This document shows, in pieces, positions 10,251 to 21,315 of a DNA stretch of 64,000 nt. A model generated the notes under the pieces. That model saw only the letters and a list, made by a program, of their open reading frames with translations, ran no database searches and was not told the DNA's origin. Both the position numbers and the translations under genes were made by a program. How positions within the stretch are numbered: position 1 is the stretch's first letter; the number at the start of each line of letters is the position of its first letter. This DNA comes from Beverwykella pulmonaria (taxonomy: Eukaryota; Ascomycota; Dothideomycetes; Pleosporales; Melanommataceae): positions 1,826,053 to 1,890,052 of the forward strand of contig BCHH01000002.1 in NCBI GenBank assembly GCA_001599595.1. The letters are read 5' to 3'.

Positions 10251-13056
10251 TCAATGCAAGAGCTTATCGCTCGCATAATTTAGCACATCGGCCGTCTTCT
10301 GTAGCATCTGCCCTGCCAGCTTCCAATCTCCCTTCTCAATCGCATCGCGCGCGAACGGGAAGATGGCGGCGTCGTACCCGGAGCCGTAGGCGTCGGGCGC
10401 GTAGATCATGTGTTTGTACTGTTCGCGGCCGGGCAGCTATGCATTTTGTCAGTGTGAAATCACAAATACATATAAGTTGGACAGCGTGGATGTGGGGATT
10501 AAGAAGTAAAAGGAGCAGACTCACCCCACGAACCGTTTTATCCTCCTTCTTCACATCGTGATTCAAATCCAGCAGATTCGTCTCGAAGCTCGCCAGGCGC
10601 GAATTATGCGCTAACCGCTGCACAGTCAAGCCCTGCGTCTCGAAGCCCCCAGCCCCATACACCTGCCCATACCAGTAGTCCTCCCAGTTGTGGAACTCGG
10701 TCGCTCTTTCGCCGAATGTTTTTAGAGCATCTGCAAGCGGCTGGAACATAGCAATGTCGTAGTCGGCGCTCTTTGTCTCAGTCCAGTCCATGAGCGCTAT
10801 CGTTTCGTGTTGGAGAGTCTCAGCGTAGTCTTTGAGTTTGAGTGGGATTATGGGTTCTTGGGCGAGTTCCAGGATGAGCAACACCCAGACTGAGACCAAA
10901 AGGCTGTGATACACAAAGCCCGGGTCGATGTGTTTGGTCATCCAGTCGAAGCTCTCGTAGCAACTGTGGTACATGTCGCCATGCTCTGGGCCTTCGAAGC
11001 CGAAGTCGATTGAGGAGCAGCCTGCCATATCTTGGAAGGCGACGTAGTCGCTTCCAGCGCCGAGACCCCCGATTTTACTAGAGCTTTCGTCCCAGAGGGT
11101 GCGGAGAGTCTTGTTTTGCAGGGGGTCAGCGACCCGGTCCAGGACCCGCAGCCAGGCGTTTTTGAAGATAGGGGAACCGTTCGCCCGGAGCTTGTTGCCT
11201 GTTACGCCAGAGTCAACGTTGAGGTAGGCCACGGCGTTGGCGCGGAGCTCTTCCATATTGGCTTCAACATGCTCGGTGGAGCCCATGAGGTTATACTCTT
11301 CCGCATCCCAGGACGCGAACTCAATAGTTCGAAGTGGACGCCAGTCTCGGGAATAGAGCTCGCCTAGCACACGCGCAACTTCAAGCATTACAGCTGTCCC
11401 GCTCCCGGGGTCTGCAGCACCAAAGCACCAAGAATCGCGATGGTTGCCGACGATAATCTTCTTCGCCTTGTCTTCGGAGCCTGGGAAAGAGCCGAAAATG
11501 TTCTGAATCCGCTGCTTTTCGACTTCGTCTTGAAAGTTCTGGAGGTTCACAATGGGGGAGCTGTTGTGGTGGCCGGAGAACCAGTTGTCACCAACATCCG
11601 GAACGCCTCCAACCCAGTCCTCGGGGAGCTTTTCGCCGATGCCTTTGAGAGACTGGAGAAGTCTCTGAGCATTCTTCCAGGACAATGGCAAACTCGGAAT
11701 AGTCGGCAAGGCTGGGTTCTTCTCCTTAGGTATACGTTTCTCGTTTTGCGTGCTGGGAACGCCAGGAGTCAGCACATCACCTGCGATCCAGCTAGTGAGC
11801 GCAACAGAACCCCGTTGCACGCTGTCTTCGGGTCTCCAACGTCCCTTTGGCCAAACATCCCCCTTCTTGAAACCGTCCTCGGCTGGATCTGAATAAATGA
11901 GCACACCCGCAACTCCAGCATCTTGCGCAGCCTTAACTTTCATTGCCCTATCTGACTGGGTGCCGTAATATCGCAGAAGAATGATAGCGCCCTGCACATC
12001 AATGCCACTATCCCACAGCCTCTTGAAATCCGACTTGTGTCCGTAGTTGGCGTAGATCAGCGGCCCTGTAACGTTTCCAGATGCTGAGAGTCCGTGGAAT
12101 GCAGCGGTTTGGGCGCGTGGTGGGTCAGTGGCGGAGCCTTCTTCCAGTCTCGCTTCCCAGGCCTTCTCTGGCGGGTTGACAATGGCAACACGGCGGCCGT
12201 CCTTCTTTGGATAGTTCATGTAGACAAAGTATCTGGGTAAATCAGCACTTGCGATCTTGTACACAACCCCGGCCACTTACTCATCATGCGTGTATGATTT
12301 CATATGCGCGTCCTTGAACTTCCCCTCAATCCATTGCCCCAGATAGTAGCTTCCTTCAGATCCACCCACATGGTCGTATGATGTAATGTATCTCAGATTA
12401 TCTTCAATCATCCGCGGATCGATACTCCGCAGCGCCGTCTGCCTCACTGCCTCCGGATTGAACGGCTGGCCAAATCCCGCCCCATTTGGCATGATCTCGC
12501 TCACAACCATTATGTATACCAGCGAGATGATCAATATCAGTCCACACAGCCTCGCAATGATAGCCCACCCAGGCCTATATTCCTCCGGTATCGTCGGCAA
12601 CTTCGACCTGATCCACCCGAAGCCGAACGAGGGCCATGGTATCCGGGGCAGGTGGAAACTAGAGAAAGAGTTGGTGATGCTGTAGAAACGCTTCGAGAAC
12701 CGGCCTCGCGATCTGTTCCGCCGCGCGCGCCCATCATCAGCTGACTCGGGATCTAATATGTCCATCTCCTCCATCTGTTGCCTCAGCTCGATATCGTCGC
12801 TCTCGCGAACGGGGCTCCCCAATCCGCTATCCTCGCTAGACCGCGCCGACTGCACGGAGGGCGGGTGGTAATATCCATTGCGTCGTCGTGAGCTCGTCTC
12901 GGTGGCCAGCTCGTGGCCCAGTAGGCCCTGCCGCTCCGCATCGTCGCTGACTTCTTGTGGGCCGAGGCGTGAAACCAGGAGCGAGGACGTCGCCTCTTCG
13001 TATGTGGGGATGGGCGGGCTTTCGTGCACATCGTAGACGTGCTTTTCGTCGACCAT
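10251..13056 (-). CDS. M28 zinc metallopeptidase, glutamate-carboxypeptidase/transferrin-receptor-like membrane protein
   Basis: This is a type II membrane peptidase of the NAALADase/transferrin-receptor family (yeast relatives Tre1, Tre2 and Vps70). Exons are 13056-12281, 12232-10525 and 10436-10251; introns of 48 bp (12233-12280) and 88 bp (10437-10524) give 889 residues. A cytoplasmic tail of about 165 residues precedes one transmembrane helix (WAIIARLCGLILIISLVYIM). Then come a PA domain (with DVQGAIILLRYYG), the M28 core, and a C-terminal transferrin-receptor-like dimerisation domain in exons 2-3. All expected zinc ligands and the catalytic Glu are visible: NHRDSW (about residue 522), AADPGSG, WDAEEYNLMG, NVDSGVTG and YHSCYESFDW. 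It is therefore probably an active peptidase, unlike transferrin receptor. The substrate is unknown; fungal relatives act in endosomal/vacuolar sorting. Confidence 0.9.
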
Positions 13057-13544
13057 TGGGAGTCAGGGGTGCCCTTCAGGGTCCTGGTGGCACGACGGTG
13101 GTGTTTTAGGGGGGTAGCTTGCGGAGTAAGATTAGGAAAGGGTATGGTTGACAAAGACGACTATCGACGAATGCGCATATACATAGTGACGCAGAGAAAG
13201 AGAGTGGCTCGGGCGGGAGGGCGAGGAAAAGGAAGGGCGCGAGAGTAGAGGGAATGTCTGCAAATGTTGCGGATTGCGAGCGCTGATGGGGCTCTTGTCT
13301 GAGAGATGCCATCGGATCCGAACGCGCCGAGGCCATGTCCCAATCCTCGCCCTCGAGACTTGGGGCGAAACACACCACCAGCACCGCTTCCACGCGGCAC
13401 TTATTCGTTCGCTACGCTTCGAAACTTCAGACAAATGCGTTTGGGATTGCAATAATTTGTTCAACCTATGTACAATTACTGAAACACAGGGCCTCATGTT
13501 CCACTCGACCTGCCCTCAGACCCCACGCCACTGTTTGCCGTCAT
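13057..13544. other. Upstream region of the M28 peptidase
   Basis: These 488 bases lie between the SDR gene stop and the peptidase start, both on the minus strand. The stretch serves as peptidase promoter/leader and SDR 3' region. I see no convincing gene; overlapping ORFs here are arginine/serine-rich with no recognisable motif. Confidence 0.6.
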
Positions 13545-14561
13545 CTACATATTCCGTCCTCCCGTCACGCTGATTGTCTGCCCGTTCACATAGCTAAACA
13601 ATGGACTCGCGACTGCAAGAACTGCGCTCGCCGCCTCCGTTGCCGAACCAGGCCGTCTCAATGGGATGTCTATATGTTGCTGAACTTCGTTGGGGCCGTC
13701 CTTGGCAGCCTTTTGTGCTGATGGTATGCCCAGCGCAACCTTCTCGCCATCGGGTGTTGTTACGAACGCGCCAGCTTCCTTTGCGGCTGTCAAGCGTGTG
13801 AGGATGTAGCCAAAGGCAACAGTGTTGGAGCGGACTCCGAATTGAGGACCCCATCTAGGCATGCAGTCAGCATCAAGGATCGAAGGACGAGGTCACTCAT
13901 GGGACTTAGACTCACTCTTTTGCAATCGTCTTGGTCAAACCAGTAACACCAGCCTTAGCCAACGCGTAGTTTATCTGGCCCGCATTCCCATGCAGACCCG
14001 ATGTCGAAGAGATGTTGATGATATTCCTGGGCTCGCCGTCCTTGACCCGGAAGTATGGCGCCGCAGCGCGAACAATCTTGAAGGGCGCGGTGCAGTGAAG
14101 GTTGACGATGGTATCCCATTGCTTGTCCGTCATCTTGTGGATGACGCCGTCCCATGTATAGCCAGCATTATTAACTATAATGTGGATCTTGCCGTTTCCA
14201 AACTCGGCTGTTTTCTTGATCAGCTCGGCGATGTATGCGTCGTTGAGAACATCTCCCGCTACCGCAATTGCTGACCCGCCGGACGCGTTGATTGAGGCTG
14301 CTACCTCTTGCGCTTTCTCTGTGATGTATTAGCATCATTCGCATTGAGTTTGGAGAGCTCGATAATGTCGAGAAGTGGTATAGAAATGAACATACTGGCA
14401 TCCACATCCGCAATGACCACCTTCGCGCCCTCATTCGCAAACAGCCTCGCCGTCTCCGCACCAATTCCCTGTCCGGAGCCCGTAATAATCGCAACCTGGC
14501 CTGCCAACATACCCTTGGGGTAGTTGAGGTGGCCGGCAATCTGGTCGAGGCGATTTGACAT
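13545..14561 (-). CDS. Short-chain dehydrogenase/reductase, FabG-like
   Basis: This is a classical NAD(P)-dependent SDR of 292 residues. Exons are 14561-14396, 14318-13916 and 13854-13545; introns are 77 bp (14319-14395) and 61 bp (13855-13915). The Rossmann motif TGSGQGIG lies near residue 30, the structural NNAG near 107, the active-site Ser in ISSTSGLHG, and the catalytic Tyr/Lys in YALAK (about 180-184). I chose the ATG at 14561 (MSNRLDQ) because homologues start there as I recall; an in-frame ATG lies 42 bases upstream. It resembles 3-oxoacyl-ACP reductases and the SDR domain of peroxisomal multifunctional enzymes, but the substrate cannot be read from sequence. The C-terminus (NGQTISVTGGRNM) is the usual SDR ending, with no peroxisomal PTS1 tripeptide. 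Confidence 0.9.
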
Positions 14562-16864
14562 CTTGTCGTTCTTCTCAAATCTGCGATGCAAAACAACTAT
14601 CAAGTGCCCAATGCGAAGTTTGACAAGCTAGGAAGGAATCTAAAGTTCACTGAGAACTTAAGTTTATTATTGCTGGTGAGATGCGGAGGCGGTTATCCGC
14701 ACGCCATATGCCGCGGGCAAGCCAGCTGCGGGATCGGGACCGAGGTTTGAAAAGCACGTTAGCATGTTTTGGGCCTAGTGGCAGATACGTCAGTGGGCTG
14801 ACTCGAACTAACTTTCGAGACGACATTTCGCCTACGAAACTTACATAGAAAAAAGTGAGTAGACTGTAAAGAGATAAGCGACATAATGATAGTCTAGCCA
14901 AGAATAAAGAAACCAGTGTTAAAAGGAGCATCGTTTTGTGCGAACCTCGCGTTTCTAACCCCATGATTTCTCTTCCGACAATTCCGCGATCTCCCAACCG
15001 CTTGCCCGCAACATGTCCAGACCTCAACTTCATAGTCAAATTCGACGGTAAAGTAACCACCACATGAGCTATCAATCTCTAGGCCATTTGCAAGCAATTC
15101 AGAGGCCATAACCCACCCCTGAACTCTACTCTACAGATGGAAGACCTTTCAGGCAAAAGTGTTTATAGTTCGCAGATTTAGCTCCAGAACACTCTAGAGC
15201 CATTGAGAGGTTATGGAATTTAGAAATGAACAAGCAGTGTGCAACGATCTCCGACTCCTGATATTCCGCCTTCGTGAACTGGGGCAGGGTGAGTGCATTA
15301 GTAAACATATTCCGCTTCATGAACAGCAGCATGTTTGACACCAAAAAAGGTTCATAACCCACGACGCACCTCTCGACCGCGTCGTCGAATTTCGCCCACA
15401 GCTAGACCTTTCCTCACGATCTCCAGTTTTCGCAGACTCTCCTGGCTCTGGCGTTGACACATTCTGGATCCACGCAGCATCCCCGACAAGAGGATCTCAT
15501 TGTTTCCTGACAACGGCCCTATTCTTTTCATGCGTGGCGGTTTAATGAGAGAGAAAATATCATTGTCACTGCCCAAGTCCGACTAGAGTCGTAGCGATCC
15601 TAGACTAGGAGCAGGCGGGCTGGTGTCCGTGGCATTGGGAGTATCGTAAAGCTATGTTTACGGCGGGGCATGCATATGCGTGGCGTGGATAGGCTGGTCA
15701 GTTCTTGATACCGCAAAGGGAGGCGTTGGAGGCTTCGGCTGGTACTATAATATACTAGGGGCTATATGATCGGAATGTATGTGCGATATTCTGTAAACGA
15801 GGTAGGAGACTCTTTTTAGCGGGCGTCCGAAGGATTGAGGCTATCATTTGAGATGCTCTGTATAAGATTTAGACTAGTAGTATAGACTATAGAGGAAAAT
15901 TACAACGGTAGGAGTGTTGTATACACGATGTTATTGTTGGTGTAGGTTAGTATTCCACAAATTGGTGAACGAGGCTAGGAGATTGATAGGTACTCCTCAC
16001 ATCAACCAAGCTTGCTACCACTGCCTTAAGAACCATTCATTATGCCGCCCACTCAGCCTAGTTCCTCATTCTCCTTCTTCTCCATCCGCTTCTCCCTATC
16101 ATCCTCCACACCATCCCAAACCACCACCTCCTGCTTCATTCCCTCAACCACCCCCAAAATTTCTCCATCTTTACCCTCCTCTTCTTCTTCTTCTTCTTCT
16201 CCCCCCCCTCCTTCTCCCTCCTCTCCCTATTCGCCCTACGCCCCTCACTCTCCCTCTCCAATTCCCTCTACCCACCTAAATACACCACTTCCTTGCCCTC
16301 CACCTCCTCTCCAATCCCATTAACAACCCCATTCCCATCTCGTCAAACCGCCATCCTAACATCCATAACCTTCAAGTTTTCCATCACACAGCCCTCTAAC
16401 TTCTCCACTTCTCCGGCTATAGAAGGATAGCGTGCGCCGTCAGAGACAGTGATTATGGGTGGTGCGGGTGTTGATTACCTTGCCCGTTTGCTGTGCGCGG
16501 TGTGGTGTCAAATAATAACATTAACTGGGAAACTGGGGTGAAGGCTGCAGACGGGAAATGAATCGAGATGATAAAAGGTGTTGAACGGGTGATAAAAAGA
16601 GCGCTGACCGGCTCTTAGGCTCACAATGAGGGACCGGATCCGATGAATTGGTGGATATAAGTTTGTTCATTAATGAATCATGTAAGTGGAAGAAAGATGT
16701 GTAGCGTGGACAGCATACCTAGATGGCCGCCTAGAGAACTTCTACATGCCCTAGTTTTCGATGATATTCTTTCCCAGGCCTTGATCACAACTTGACGGTT
16801 TAATTAAGATATTAATATGCTGAACCATCTTCGAAGACAATTCCATCTAATCCGTTCCCGTATG
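14562..16864. other. Gene-poor stretch between the SDR and beta-lactamase-like genes
   Basis: These 2.3 kb contain no recognisable gene. On the minus strand, two adjoining frames at 15576-15126 read like eroded coding sequence: one frame covers 15576-15352, the next 15380-15126 with LWAKFDDAVERC then FLVSNMLLFMKRN. Neither has a start-to-stop structure I can join with sensible splice sites, and I recognise no family. The section at about 15720-15910 is rich in TA steps, consistent with decay. A pyrimidine-rich low-complexity block at about 16040-16330 is listed separately. Confidence 0.5.
16040..16330 (+). repeat. Pyrimidine-rich low-complexity tract
   Basis: For about 290 bases the plus strand is almost all C and T, with runs such as (CTT)n around 16183-16200 and C8 near 16201-16208. 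The apparent ORFs here (Ser/Pro/Leu-only proteins) are by-products of composition. The tract lies about 530 bases beyond the 3' end of the beta-lactamase-like gene. It could form purine/pyrimidine triplex DNA; that is inference. Confidence 0.7.
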
Positions 16865-18272
16865 TTATCCACTACTTTTTTGCTCCGCTCTTTCCTCCAG
16901 GCCACTCCGTCTCCAGACCTCCTCTAAAAATCCCCCCATCAACTCTCTACTCTTCGCCTCACCCGGCGGCCACATCGCACCCCCATAAAACCCCGCAACG
17001 CCCTGTTCCCGATTCGCAAACCACATACAATTAAAAGCACCGCCCCACGTCATCGTCCCCTTCGTCTTGCCCAATTCCTTATTATCTTTCGTAACTAGCA
17101 TACCACCAAGCGCGTGATTGATACTCGAAAGGTCGTCGGATGGTGTGAGCGGGCCGGACATACTCCTGAACATTGGGGCTGCAGCCTGGAGTGCTGATAG
17201 GGAGGGGGAGGGTAGCAGAAGCTGGGGCGCGAAGAGCAGGTCCATTATCTCTGGGTTAAGCAGCTTAGGCGTAGGAGAAATAATATCAGCTAATATCTTC
17301 GTGAAGTTGGCAGCGGAGGAAAATAAACCTCCCCCTCCTCTCTCCACACCTGGCTCCTGTTCCTTGATCCTATGCTCTTTCAACCTACCATCCTTCCCCC
17401 TTGTAACGACCTGTACAACCTCGCCAGCCTTGCCCACCCCCTCTCTATCAAACCCAATAGCTGCATCACAGCCCAAACGGTCGAAGACATTTTGTCTGAG
17501 CCACTCCCCAAATTTGGCTCCACTAACCCTCTCAACAAACACACCCACCCAATCCATCCCCCCACCATACGCCCACGCCTCCCCCGGCTCGTACAACAAC
17601 GGAGTGGCTACGGCTCCCGGTAACGGCCCATGCAACGTCCCTGTCCGTTCCCCCCTCTCTTTCCTCCACGCCTTTAGCCTTGGGTCGATGATGTCATACC
17701 CAACGCCCGAGGTATGCGTTAGTAGATGTCTTAGCGTGAGCGGGTGCGTACGCGGTTGGTACATAAAAGGTTTGTTGCCAGAAGGAGAAGTGATGATTTC
17801 GAGGGCGGCGAGTTCGGGGAGGTGTGTTTGGATGAGTGTTGGGTCGTCGAGGACGGAATGGATGTTCGAGGGGTCGAATGGGGGAAAGGAGAGGAGGTAC
17901 AGGACAGCGAGGGCCGTGATTAATTTGGTGCAGCTTGCGAGGCGGAAGATCGATGATCTGTTGATGGGGTCCGCGTCGGGATTTAGATTGATTCTTCCAG
18001 AGGAGTGAGAGAAAATCTCGTTGTCTGGCGGATGTTAGGAAAATGTATCGGAAATGTTGATGTATGCTAAAATATACTAGATATACCTCTGGCACTCTAG
18101 AAAGATTACTTGTCGTACAATTTGGATCGCGTGGTCGTGAAGATGACAATATAAAGTGAAATGAAAGACCATGCCACATACCCTCACCATCCACAGCCAG
18201 CATAACAACACCCAGTACACCTGGATTCAGTCCCGACGTCGTCGAGTCCACACTAGCCTTATAGTCCACCAT
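16865..18272 (-). CDS. Serine beta-lactamase-family hydrolase (class C-like/EstB type)
   Basis: This is a penicillin-binding-protein-fold serine hydrolase of 416 residues. Exons are 18272-18182 and 18024-16865, with a 157-bp phase-1 intron (18025-18181). The acceptor at 18025 was chosen because it restores GEDNEIFSHSSG in frame. The nucleophile motif S-x-x-K appears as SCTK (about residue 59) in SSIFRLASCTKLITAL, followed by LTLRHLLTHTSGVGYD and the Y-containing second motif AYGGGMDW. The C-terminal TWGGAFNCMWF region carries the third motif position. Fungal members include esterases, transesterases such as LovD, and many proteins of unknown substrate. No signal peptide is visible, so it is probably cytosolic. 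It does not sit in a secondary-metabolite cluster here. Confidence 0.88.
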
Positions 18273-19054
18273 TGAGAAACTTCAAATCAAGAATATGGAA
18301 GAAGGCTGCACGAAGAGAAAATGGTCGAATTAACACTCAGTACTGCCTTGCTAGTTGCTGAACGTTTTGGATCAGGGCCTCAATGAGAGGACAGTATAGA
18401 ATCCAGTTTTCTTACACAGGGCGTTTTGGGGGTTGGTTGAAAGTTAGACGTCGCAATCAGTCCAGAAAGTGCCGGCGACTCGCATCCCGATAATTCCGGA
18501 TCAGTCAGCATTCACGGCAATCCATAGATTAACCCCCGGAATATGAGTTGGAGTAAAAAATAAGTAGTGTGATTCCTTTCCCCGCTAGAACTCTGAATAT
18601 TCGACGAACCACTGATGAAGTTGAAGGTCCAGGTACTAATGTACATGACAACCCTTCGTAATAGAAAATCCACAGGAGCCTAACCTTTTTTAAGCGGGCC
18701 AGAAGCGACCCGTCTTGCTGTTCAAGCATGTGCAAGAAGAGATACCGAAATGTAGGTCCATCCCGAACTAGGTGTCACCAACTTGCGAGCAGCTGGCCAA
18801 TTCCGGTGGAAGAATACATTGCAGACCCAATCGTTGCATACCGACCATCCATCCGAGGCCAAAGGAAAATCAAGATTTGAACAAAACGCACATCCTTGGG
18901 GTTCATCCACCAAAACCCACCACTAAAGACCACTCAGCCTCATCAATCTCCTTGGACTGTACATCGCTGAAGTGAGCGGGTCCCGTGCGGTTGGGATCTA
19001 GTCGGATGAGTATAAATTTGCGCACCAAAGGGTGCAAAGAATTGGGAGTGAAAA
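18273..19054. other. Intergenic region upstream of the beta-lactamase-like gene
   Basis: These 782 bases hold the promoter of the minus-strand hydrolase and the 3' region of the SR-protein gene. Small ORFs under 70 codons occur on both strands but none has a recognisable motif. I see no further feature. Confidence 0.6.
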
Positions 19055-20382
19055 TTACCAGTAACGGCCACGGGGCGGGTATCCTTCCTCATAGGGTGGG
19101 CGCACAGTCGGGCTTCGCGGGCGAGCACCGCGCGGAGACGGGGGACGGCCTTCGTAGGGACGAGCATGGCCATTGACGTACGGATCTTCGTAACCGCGAC
19201 GAGGCGGGGGGCCACGTGCATCGTATGGGTCTTCGGGGTAGCGAGCGCGTGGCGGACCGTACTCGTCGGCAGGGCCACGAGGGCGTGGGGACGAGCGACC
19301 ACCATATCTGTCTCGGTTATCATAAAAGTCGCGCGGTGGAGTCCGGCGTCGATAATCGTCCCGACGGGGGCTGTACCCGCGAGGTGGACCACGACGGTCA
19401 TAGAACTCCTCATATGGAGCACCTGGTGGGTAACCACGACGTCCTCCAGCCGGCGAGCGGGACCGGTAGCGGTCTCGTCCCCTGTCATCGGGTCCTCCCT
19501 GTCCACCATAAGGCGCGCGGGGCTTAAATGGAGGCGGTGGGGGCGGGTCGCTAACGTCCTGGGTACATGTGACTTCCTGACCCTTGAACTCACGGCGGTC
19601 CAGCTTCTCTACTGCAGTCTTGAGATCGGCGGCCGTCTCGTATTCGACAAAACTGATCATATGTGAGCGTGTGCGTCCTTTGTCATATACTAGGCTAGGC
19701 CGAACTCACCCGGTTCCGTCGCGCTCGCGACCCACTTCAGAGTAGACGACATCAAGTCCAGATTGACGGGCGAAGTCTTTCAAATCCTAGAGTATCGAGG
19801 TTAAGCCGAGTCCAAAAGTCCAGTAAAGCAGTAACGGGAAGCACGCGAAACAAAAGCCACAGTCCAGGACGGGGAAACTGGCCGCAACTGGAAATAGAGG
19901 AAATCCAAGGATCGGGGTGTCTAACCTGCCAGCTGGTCTCTACAGGAAGATTGGCAATCCTCATCCGGAAAGGAGTGCGGCGTGGGCGAGGAGCCGCACG
20001 CTCATGTGGAGTGAAGTTCTCATTGCGGCGGGAACCGCGGGCGAACTGGACAATCAAACGCTCGCCCATGAAATCGGACCCATCTGGGTGGTCTGGTTAG
20101 ACGCCTGGTCAATGATTTAGATATGCGCAGGGCATCGCTACGTACGGAAGGCTGATTATGAGTTAGCCATTGTCAAAGAGAGTGGCGTTGGCGGAACTTA
20201 CCAGGAACTACGTCACGGGCATCCATCGCATCCTTGTACTCGATGAAGCCGAAGCCATTCATGAGCTTGATCTCGGTGATCTCGCCGGTGCCATGAGTCT
20301 GGAAATGGGCCTCAACGTCCGCTTTGGTGGCATTTCGGGGAAGATTTCCCAGGTAAAGGCGGGTGGAGGATACTTCGGTCAT
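19055..20382 (-). CDS. SR-type pre-mRNA splicing factor, two RRMs plus RS/PY-rich tail
   Basis: This is a 337-residue SR protein (Srp2/SRSF1-like). Exons are 20382-20202, 20083-19926, 19786-19710 and 19652-19055; introns are 118, 139 and 57 bp. RRM1 has RNP2 (RLYLGNLP) and RNP1 (GFGFIEYK). RRM2 is a pseudo-RRM bearing the invariant SR-protein heptapeptide SWQDLKD, which is assembled across the second intron (SWQ at the end of exon 2, DLKD opening exon 3). The last 120 residues are a disordered tail rich in R, P, G, Y and S with RYRSRSP-type dipeptides, the target of SR kinases. It should act in the nucleus in splice-site selection. Such genes often autoregulate by alternative splicing, and the two longer introns here are candidates; that is inference. 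Confidence 0.93.
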
Positions 20383-21315
20383 GATTGCCTAGGCTGGAAT
20401 GTGGGAGTGAGCACAGTTCGACGAATACAGAGCCGGCTGGACGGAGAGACGAGTAATTAATGGCAAGTACACGGGGGAACAGCCTAGGGGAAGTATGCGA
20501 CAAGACACCGATGGGCCAGGCTGCGCTCAATGGCACCTGAGTCGGCCAGCGGGATGCGCAAGGAAGCGGCCAACACAGACAGCATCTCTAGGAGGGTGAG
20601 TCGTACCTGACACTGGATATCCTGATGGAGGAAGAGGGGAGGCCTTGGGGGGGGCGGAAAGAAGTGGCAAGGTGAACGGGTCGCACGCCTGGACAAGTAG
20701 TGGTCGCCTGGTTTGGAGCTGCGCGCTTTTACGATCAGTAATTGCCGTAGCAACACAGTGATATGAAATCAGAGGGGGGGACAAGAGGTGCGAGGTGGAG
20801 GGAGGGAGATGGAAGTAGGGGACCTCGAGGCTGGGGGTTGGTGATGGAGGGAGGGATTTAGTGAGGCGCGATGCGTAAAAGTTCACCGCCCGCTAGCCCT
20901 ACTTGCCAAGGAAATAGGCCCGTGCGCTCGCCTTTTTGGTTGACCTCGGGCTGTTTTCAGCGCCCTGCCGCACGGGAGCGAAAAAGGAATATAAGATAGA
21001 CAGTACAGAGGCAGAATGAAGATGTGTGTAGTGGCAAGAGCTTAGGATATGCCTGCTTGTTGTGCGCGGATCGAACAGCGCAGCAAACCCAATCCGTCTC
21101 GCTATTCGTGGATGACATGCTTCCGCGGATGATGAACTGGGCAGCAACAATCCTTCTCATGGAAGTGGGATGCAATGCATCGTTGTGCTGGCCTTGCAGT
21201 CTATATGGCCAAATATCAAGACAAGGTCGTTCGAGTTCTACCTCGGATCCAAGGCTAATTTACATTGTTTGTCGCATGCATTATTACACCGTAAAGCGCT
21301 TCATCCAAAAGCTAA
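20383..21315. other. Upstream region of the SR-protein gene
   Basis: These 933 bases lie between the ETF-QO stop (21316) and the SR-protein start. The half nearest the SR gene is GC-rich, with G runs near 20648-20655 and a purine-rich stretch at about 20760-20850. No ORF here has a recognisable motif. It presumably holds the SR promoter and a long leader. Confidence 0.6.

Noticed and set aside
16042..16323. Ser/Pro/Leu-only ORFs in the pyrimidine tract
   Set aside because: They are by-products of C/T-only DNA with no start context, motif or conserved neighbour.
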